A stretch of DNA of 64,000 bases, taken from NCBI RefSeq assembly GCF_020080835.1, contig NC_058166.1, forward strand, positions 2,356,001-2,420,000, in the 5' to 3' direction. The first letter of the stretch is position 1. Each line of letters opens with the position of its first letter. The notes beneath the pieces were generated by a model, which was given only the letters and a program-made list of their open reading frames with translations, had not been told where the DNA came from and made no database searches. Source of the DNA: Cotesia glomerata (Eukaryota > Arthropoda > Insecta > Hymenoptera > Braconidae). The position numbers and the translations under genes are program-made. Of this stretch, positions 58,161 through 64,000 are shown in pieces.

Positions 58161-59189
58161 GACTCTGGCACGTGCCGGTGCTGATACTCAATGGGCACCA
58201 CCTCCCCTCAAAAATCTACCTAAAAATTAAAAAATCGGACATTACCTATGATTAATAAAAATTAATTTTTCAGTAAAGTTCTCCGAAGAAGTTGTCTTGG
58301 TGCAGAGTTTATTGCCCTTGAATAATTGTTTTTATCTGATCCCCACACTTATTTACATAAAAATGATTTTTTTTTATTAATCACTAACTTAATTTTGGAT
58401 TACCAAAAAAAAATTAAATTCCTACTTTTTAGTTTGGTTTTATGTTAGAGCGTGTTTTTTTTGAACGATTACTTATTTTTTAATTTTTTAATTTATAAAT
58501 ATTTTTTTTTTTTTGTTTTCTTTAATGAGAGATGTCCATTATGAGAGATTTCCGAACTTTCTTGTCCATAATTAGAGATGTTCATTTGTAAAGCTTTTCT
58601 ATATTCAGAGTTGTTAATTTGTGTATATGTCAAATAACCTTGATGTCTTTTATTCGAATTGTCTGAATTTAGGTTTATCATTATTTTTTAATTTCCTTTG
58701 TTTCTTCTGTTTATATTTCCATTTTTAAAAAATTTAAATTGCTTCGATGGACTATTTTCTAATTTTAGGCCTTTTCAATTTTAATTTTGTATAATGATAT
58801 GATCTAATATTTTAGTAAATGTCTTTATATTTAGCTATAGTTATTTGATATTGCTTATTTTGAAGACTGTAATTATCAGGAGACTGATATTTCATTGATT
58901 TTCTTTTAATTGAAATATCAAATTTTATTGAAATATTTTATTTGTATTTTTTTAAATATCCAAATTATTTCTCTGGTGATTTACAATAAAGGAATTTTTT
59001 ATTTTTAATTATCTCTATGTATAGTACTTTTTATTTGGTTAAAGTTCTATAATTATGTTTGTCTGAGCTTACAATTATTTATTTTATGTAAATTTTCTTC
59101 ATAGTTTCGTTTATTTTTTTTATTTTCCAAACATATTATTAATTGAAATTTTTAGTGAGAGATGTCCAAATTGAGGATTTTTTATTTTA
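58161..59189. other. No gene seen
   Basis: AT-rich, especially T-rich on the plus strand. GAGAGATGTCCA words recur at 58525-58580 and 59157. One 62-codon minus frame is not supported. Confidence 0.4.
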
Positions 59190-59409
59190 CTCTATCTTAT
59201 ATACGTGACTGAATAAAGTAGTCAGTACTTGTCTCGGATAGCTTAACTGGTAGAGCCCTTGGCGCGTAACCGAGAGATCTGGGTTCGATTCCCAGTCTGG
59301 GCTGTCTGATTATTTTTTCAATTACGGAAAAATTCCCACTGAGTAGGTCCCCCTCTTTCCCCTATCCGTTCTTTCCCAACTCCCTTAAAAATTTGCTTTG
59401 ATATGGCTC
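59190..59409 (+). mobile_element. tRNA-derived SINE S1, copy c
   Basis: A box TAGCTTAACTGG at 59239-59250 and B box GGTTCGATTCC at 59282-59292; same 5' leader (GTGACTGAATAAAGTAGTCA) and C-rich tail as copy a. Confidence 0.75.
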
Positions 59410-59454
59410 ACGTATATCATTGCCAACCGTTACAAATCAATGACGACGGCTGTA

Positions 59455-60599
59455 CACAGTAAAAAAATTTTCGTAAAATTTAACATAAAATTTTGTGTAG
59501 ATGATTTTTTTACACAAAATTTATGTTAATTCTACACATACTGTTTGTATTGATGAAATCAACATAATTCTGTGTTAAAAGTAACACAAAAATATGTTAA
59601 AACTTTCATTGGCTGATTCTCGGATTTCTACACACTTAAATGTTATCCATAACACAAATAAAGTGTTGATTGTAACTTTTTCTTTGTGTTACTCAGATCA
59701 GCTGTCAAATATGTGAGTTTTACTAATAATTTAAATATATATATATTTTGTGATTAAAAAAAATACATGAGCAATTGAAAATAATAAATTAAAGGAAAAA
59801 TGCACATGTAGGAAATTAAAAAAACTGTAAGTTTATTTTCTAATAATTTATTAATTTCAATTATTTATTTTTTTGTCTAATTCAAAAAAATAAATGAAAA
59901 TTAAGTTAGCCGACATCTGAAAATTTTTACAATTTTTTTTAATGAAAAAATTATTACAAAAAAATTAAAAAAAAAAAATTTCACTTGTAGAAAATTTGAA
60001 GAATTATTCGTGTAATTTTTTTTAAGTATTTTTTAACTTGTAAATAATTTGTCAAAAAAAATCAACATGTCTGCTAGATTCATAATCATAAAATTTATAA
60101 TTTTTCTTATTTTATTTATTTCCTCATAATTAAAAATTTATTCTGTTTTCTAGATTCACACTAGAAAGGACATTAACCTTGTAATGAATTTGAAGGTTAC
60201 AATTCTGTTATCGGATGTTTTAATATAAATTACCCTTTATTTACTTAGTTTTTAATTGCTATACACTACAATTGTATATTTATTAGCTGCATTTAAGTAT
60301 TTTACGTAATGACACAAATCAAAATCCACCAAATTAAAATGACGTTGAGGCTATCACATTTACATGTCTATCTTGTGTGGCATACGTGACTATATATGAA
60401 GAATTCTTTAACATAAATTTTGTGTTGGTTGGCCAGTAACATTAAAAAAGTGTAGTTTTACTTTGAATTAACACTTGAGTGTGTTAAAAAATGGATGGAT
60501 TGATCAATACAAACCGTTTGTGTAGAATTATAAATTTTATGTAAAAAAAACATCTACACAAAATTTTATGTTAAATTTTACGAAAATTTTTTTACTGTG
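59455..60599. mobile_element. Tc1/mariner-type TIR element, 1145 bp
   Basis: Ends CACAGTAAAAAAATTTTCG and complement, with arms of about 120 bp and TA at 59453-59454 and 60600-60601. The interior is AT-rich with no transposase. Confidence 0.8.
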
Positions 60600-60601
60600 T
60601 A

Positions 60602-60815
60602 TATGAATATATGAAAAATAAATCAAAAATGCATGTGGGTACTCATATGAAAGCTCTTGATGAAATATAAGCTCATCGAGATGAGCTTATATCTTTAAAA
60701 ACGTCATTAGTTAAGAAAGTACACTACAATTTAACAAAAGTCATTATTTAATAACACAAAATTTTTTTCATTTATAGTTCACAAGTCACGGCAGTTACAT
60801 AGTGACTGCAAGTAT
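60602..60815 (+). mobile_element. H3 Helitron-like element, 3' fragment
   Basis: Body block and the GCAGTTACATAGTGACTGC hairpin; ends in TTAG rather than CTAG. Confidence 0.5.
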
Positions 60816-61206
60816 GTTAGTAAGTTTATAATTAAAGAATTAATAAGCACTAATAATTTTTCCGAAAAATGTGCAAAAACTCTGAATTAAACGGTTATAG
60901 AATAATGACCAAAGGACGTTAATTGACTTGATTGGTTGTCGACCTAAAGTGACCCAAGTTAAAAATGTAAATATAAATGTCAACAATTTAATAATCGCTG
61001 GAATATAAATTGACAGCAAGTAGGCCAGTTATTAATTTTATCCAAACACTTTATATTTAGTCATTTTATTGTCTAGTAGTCAAGTGTTAACGAGTCTCAA
61101 TAACAGCCACACGACCCTTTAACAAATATATTCATACATCTACGTATCAATGACACTTCCGTTATTATATTTATCGATAAATTGATGATCTCATGCTTCA
61201 TTGAGT

Positions 61207-61433
61207 CTGCTGTAAGATCAGCGGCTTTTAAACGTCACATTTATTTATAACTTTCTATCAATCGGACTAATTTGTCGGTAAATATAAATTAAGAAAGTAA
61301 TTACCGCGAAATTATTGAAAAATAGTTTCATTGCCGAGGAACTTAGGCTATGAGTTTTGTCGAGTTTTCCGTTGAATAAACCAGAGATTGCCAAAGAAGT
61401 AGTCGAGACTAATATACCAAGTTTTCGCATCAT
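61207..61433 (-). CDS. Possible small secreted peptide gene, exon 1 plus tentative exon 2
   Basis: ATG ATG at 61433 starts a 43-codon exon ending at 61305 before a GTAATT donor. The N-terminus MMRKLGILVSTTSLAISG looks like a signal peptide, followed by a Ser/Lys/Asn-containing segment. A TATAAGAG lies about 50 nt upstream (near 61480). An acceptor TTACAG at 61215-61210 would add three codons and a stop (46 aa in total, 95-nt intron), but an exon further left is equally possible. Composition is less AT-biased than its neighbours. The short signal-peptide exon recalls the cluster at 40-55 kb, but the mature part is not related. Confidence 0.35.
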
Positions 61434-61449
61434 CCAACAATTTTATACT

Positions 61450-62100
61450 TCCGTCTTGTACGTCTCAATCTCGGCTCTTATAGTTAGAGCACTTGCCGGC
61501 TCTTTCTTCACTTATTAAGCCCCCGGCGAGTCCTTCGTAATTTTTACCCTTTTCAAACTTTCAGTTCTAATAAATTTTCGTGGGTGATTTTTAATTAAAA
61601 ATTAATTCGTTTTTATGCATTGAAGTTTGATATGGTTCAATAGTTTGGGACTAGCAGCCTGCAGTTGGAACAACCCTAGTAGAAATGATCAATTTTTCAC
61701 TCGATTAAATCTAGTATCTGGCTAGCGATCATATCTAGTAGCTGGCCAGCAAGTAAATCCAGTAACTGGCTAGCGAAACTAGGTAAAAACTAGAAATCGC
61801 GCTACCTACAACTAAATCGTAAACATTGGTCACACAGATGTTCTACTTATATTAGAGTGTGTATGTTTATTTTTTCACTTTAACCTGTAAGTTGAGTTAT
61901 CTTTCGGAAATATTAAGAAACGGTGTAAATAATTAAAAAATTTGTGTACTTCAATATAAAAATAATCTGTTATATATTTAAAAAAATGAATGAAATAAAA
62001 AAAATTTACATAATAACCGAATTACGGTTATGGGCAATCAAAACAAATACTCCAGACTGTCATCTAGATGAATTATTAAAAATTTTATAATTATTCCGTT
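61450..62100. other. No gene seen; CTGGCCAG-type tandem words
   Basis: 61720-61800 has four imperfect repeats of ATCTAGTAGCTGGCCAGC type, echoed in inverse order at 62310-62390, so it may be the two arms of an element enclosing the ATT microsatellite. Confidence 0.4.
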
Positions 62101-62115
62101 TATTAATTATTACTA

Positions 62116-62230
<115 letters not shown>

Positions 62231-62411
62231 AATTTTGAATTGTAACAAACTTATCCACATTTAATTTTAAATAATCTCAATTCCTACACGTGTCGCCATG
62301 TTTTATTTGATGTCTAGTAAAACTGGCCAGTAACTAGACAGTTACTGGATATTATACTAGCCAGTTACTGGCCAGATACTTGATTACATTTCTACTAGGG
62401 AACGTAAGACA

Positions 62412-62952
62412 TACACAGAGAGAAAAATTTCTTGACTGAAGAACAAAATTCTTGATTCAAGAAAATTTTCGGGTGCCTGAAAAAGACCGAAGTTGGTGTT
62501 GGCCGAAGTAAAAATTTTTCTTGAAATTCTATATCTTGGTGGAAGTCATTTTTTCTTAATTCAAATTATCATAAATACTACTTGATACAATAAATTTTTA
62601 TATTTGATCAAGATTTTTAAATACTTTAGGGAAGCAGCGCCACCTACTTCAGCTGAGAAAAAAATTTTCTCACCTTGAGAAAATTTTTCTCTTGAGTATT
62701 TGATACCCATTTTATATTATTTTAGCGTGCAATCATACATATTGAATGAAAAAAAAAGATGAAATATTATTTGATCTTTCCATTTGACATGTTAATCAAT
62801 AAAAATATTAATGAAAATTTATTTCTATTTTTATATTCAATATTTTGGAGCAAGAGAGAAATTTTCTCAAGACAAGAAAATTTACTGCTATCAAGAACTA
62901 AATTTTTTGGAGCAAGAGGATGAATTTTCTCAAAACAACAAGATTTTCTTGA
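62412..62952 (+). mobile_element. CAAGAA-rich MITE, copy 4
   Basis: Starts ACACAGAGAGAAAAATTTC, colinear with 33857-34400; the right end is replaced by the palindrome at 62953. Confidence 0.55.
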
Positions 62953-63245
62953 ATTAATAGTATATTACAACCCAAGGCCAGAAAGTTGGATTTCCTGGCG
63001 TATGGGATATGATGGCCGAGGTATAGCCGAGTCCATCATATCACATACGTCAGGGTATCCAACATTCTGGTCATGGGTTGTATACTATTTTTCTTGCTCT
63101 CCAGCCGAAAGTACGAAACCCCGTGGAAGGGGTTTTGCAAAACCGAGGCGAAGCCGAGGTTTTTCCGGGCACGAGGGGGGCGCCGCCCGACTTTTGCAAA
63201 ACCGAGGCGAAGTCGAGGCTTTGCTGGTCGGGGCGGGTGCAAAAA
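62953..63245. repeat. GC-rich palindrome with CCGAGG repeats
   Basis: 62965-63085 is a near-perfect inverted repeat: CAACCCAAGGCCAGAAAGTTGG faces CCAACATTCTGGTCATGGGTTG, with a GATGGCCGAG...CGAGTCCATC core. It is followed by two direct copies of TTTTGCAAAACCGAGGCGAA-like sequence (63130-63220). Overlapping frames on both strands are artefacts of the repeats. Confidence 0.7.
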
Positions 63246-63610
63246 AAAAAAAATAAAAGTTAATAAATTGAAAAAAAATGTTATTTTAAACTTTACTAAC
63301 AAATGCTCTGATTAAGAGTGATATCATGCACAGAATTTGTCACAAATATTTAAACTCATTCTAATTACAGAATTTATTTTTTTAAGTTGATTAAAAATTA
63401 GTTTTTAATTAGTAATCGACGGCTAAGAAAGATTGAAATTAAATTATTACAAGTTTGTAGAGTACATGGATCGTTTTATAAACATTGCTTTACTAACTAT
63501 CAAAATATAAAAAAAAGCAAATAAAATTCACAAAACTATTATGTTTTATTTTTTAAACTTTTTATATAAATTATTTGTGCAGTATTATTATTAAATAGTT
63601 CATTAACAAT
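63246..63610. other. No gene seen
   Basis: AT-rich spacer. Confidence 0.4.
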
Positions 63611-63616
63611 GATCTA

Positions 63617-64000
63617 CCCGTGTAAAAAAAAAGTTTCTCGAAAAGTTCCGGAAAAGTTCCTGGTCCAGAACGTTCCTATGATGAGACGATCCGAAACATC
63701 CCCGGAATACTTCTGCAATGTTCTCGAAATAGTTCTGGAACATCCGTGGAACACTTCCGGAACATTTCCGGAAAATCTCCGGCTGATTTATAGAATATCG
63801 CTGGAATACTTCCAGAATAAATTGGGAATACTTCCGGAACATCTCCAGTACACTCCTGGAATATTCCCGAAATACTTTTGGAACAAATCGGGAATAGTTA
63901 CAAAATATATTGGGAATACATCGGGGATATGTTTAAAATATCCCTGGGAAAATCCTCGAATGCTTCTGGAACATTTCCGGTAAACGTTTGGATTATGTTC
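63617..64000. mobile_element. TTCCGGAA-rich palindromic MITE, copy 2, cut by window end
   Basis: Starts CCCGTGTAAAAAAAAAG after TA and is colinear with 17546-17930. Confidence 0.7.

Noticed and set aside
58493..58681. 62-codon minus-strand frame
   Set aside because: T-rich/A-rich DNA with a poly-Lys end and simple GAGAGATGTCC repeats; no support.

Overview
This looks like insect nuclear DNA. The sequence is very AT-rich, introns are short (53-188 nt) with GTAAGT/GTAAGA-type donors, promoters carry a TATA box and sometimes a TCAGT initiator, and TA-flanked MITEs, tRNA-derived SINEs and Helitron-like elements are dense. The mix of small secreted protein genes and repeats fits a parasitoid wasp, perhaps a braconid, but that is inference: no lineage-diagnostic gene is present.

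Layout. 1-22.8 kb is almost all repeats: Helitron/Helentron-like families (here H1, H2, H3), a two-hairpin composite element, palindromic MITEs, SINEs, TA microsatellites and a 1.2 kb A/C-only low-complexity tract. Hidden in it are a cysteine-cluster reading frame (7946-8275) and a 55-aa ORF (20719-20886). 22.85-31.5 kb holds an inverted pair of secreted-protein genes separated by about 7 kb of nested transposons. 31.5-40.2 kb is repeats again, including an H1 element with a 100-codon ORF that may be an RPA-like OB fold, and a 1.1 kb TGATCA-rich satellite. 40.4-55.4 kb is the gene-rich core: five intact two-exon secreted-protein genes, one copy with an in-frame stop, one decayed pseudogene, a YqaJ-nuclease remnant and an LTR-retrotransposon 3' end. 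55.8-64 kb returns to nested repeats, with one possible small secreted peptide gene near 61.3 kb.

How the genes relate. Every clear gene has the same plan: a first coding exon of only 7-9 codons that starts a signal peptide, a phase-0 intron, then one long second exon carrying the rest of the signal peptide and the mature protein. Two classes occur. Class 1 is a related family of about 165-177 aa (23.3, 31.1, 48.8 and 54.8 kb, plus the 53.8 kb pseudogene). Class 2 is proline/glycine/asparagine- or acidic-repeat-rich proteins (40.9, 45.2, 49.9 and 53.4 kb). An exact TGACGTAA word lies 110-213 bp upstream of four class 1 copies, and a one-base variant lies upstream of the 40.9 kb gene, which suggests shared regulation. 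I infer a cluster of co-expressed, fast-evolving secreted products (venom, gland, egg-coat or silk-like), but the function is unknown. Positions were read by eye and element borders may be off by several bases.
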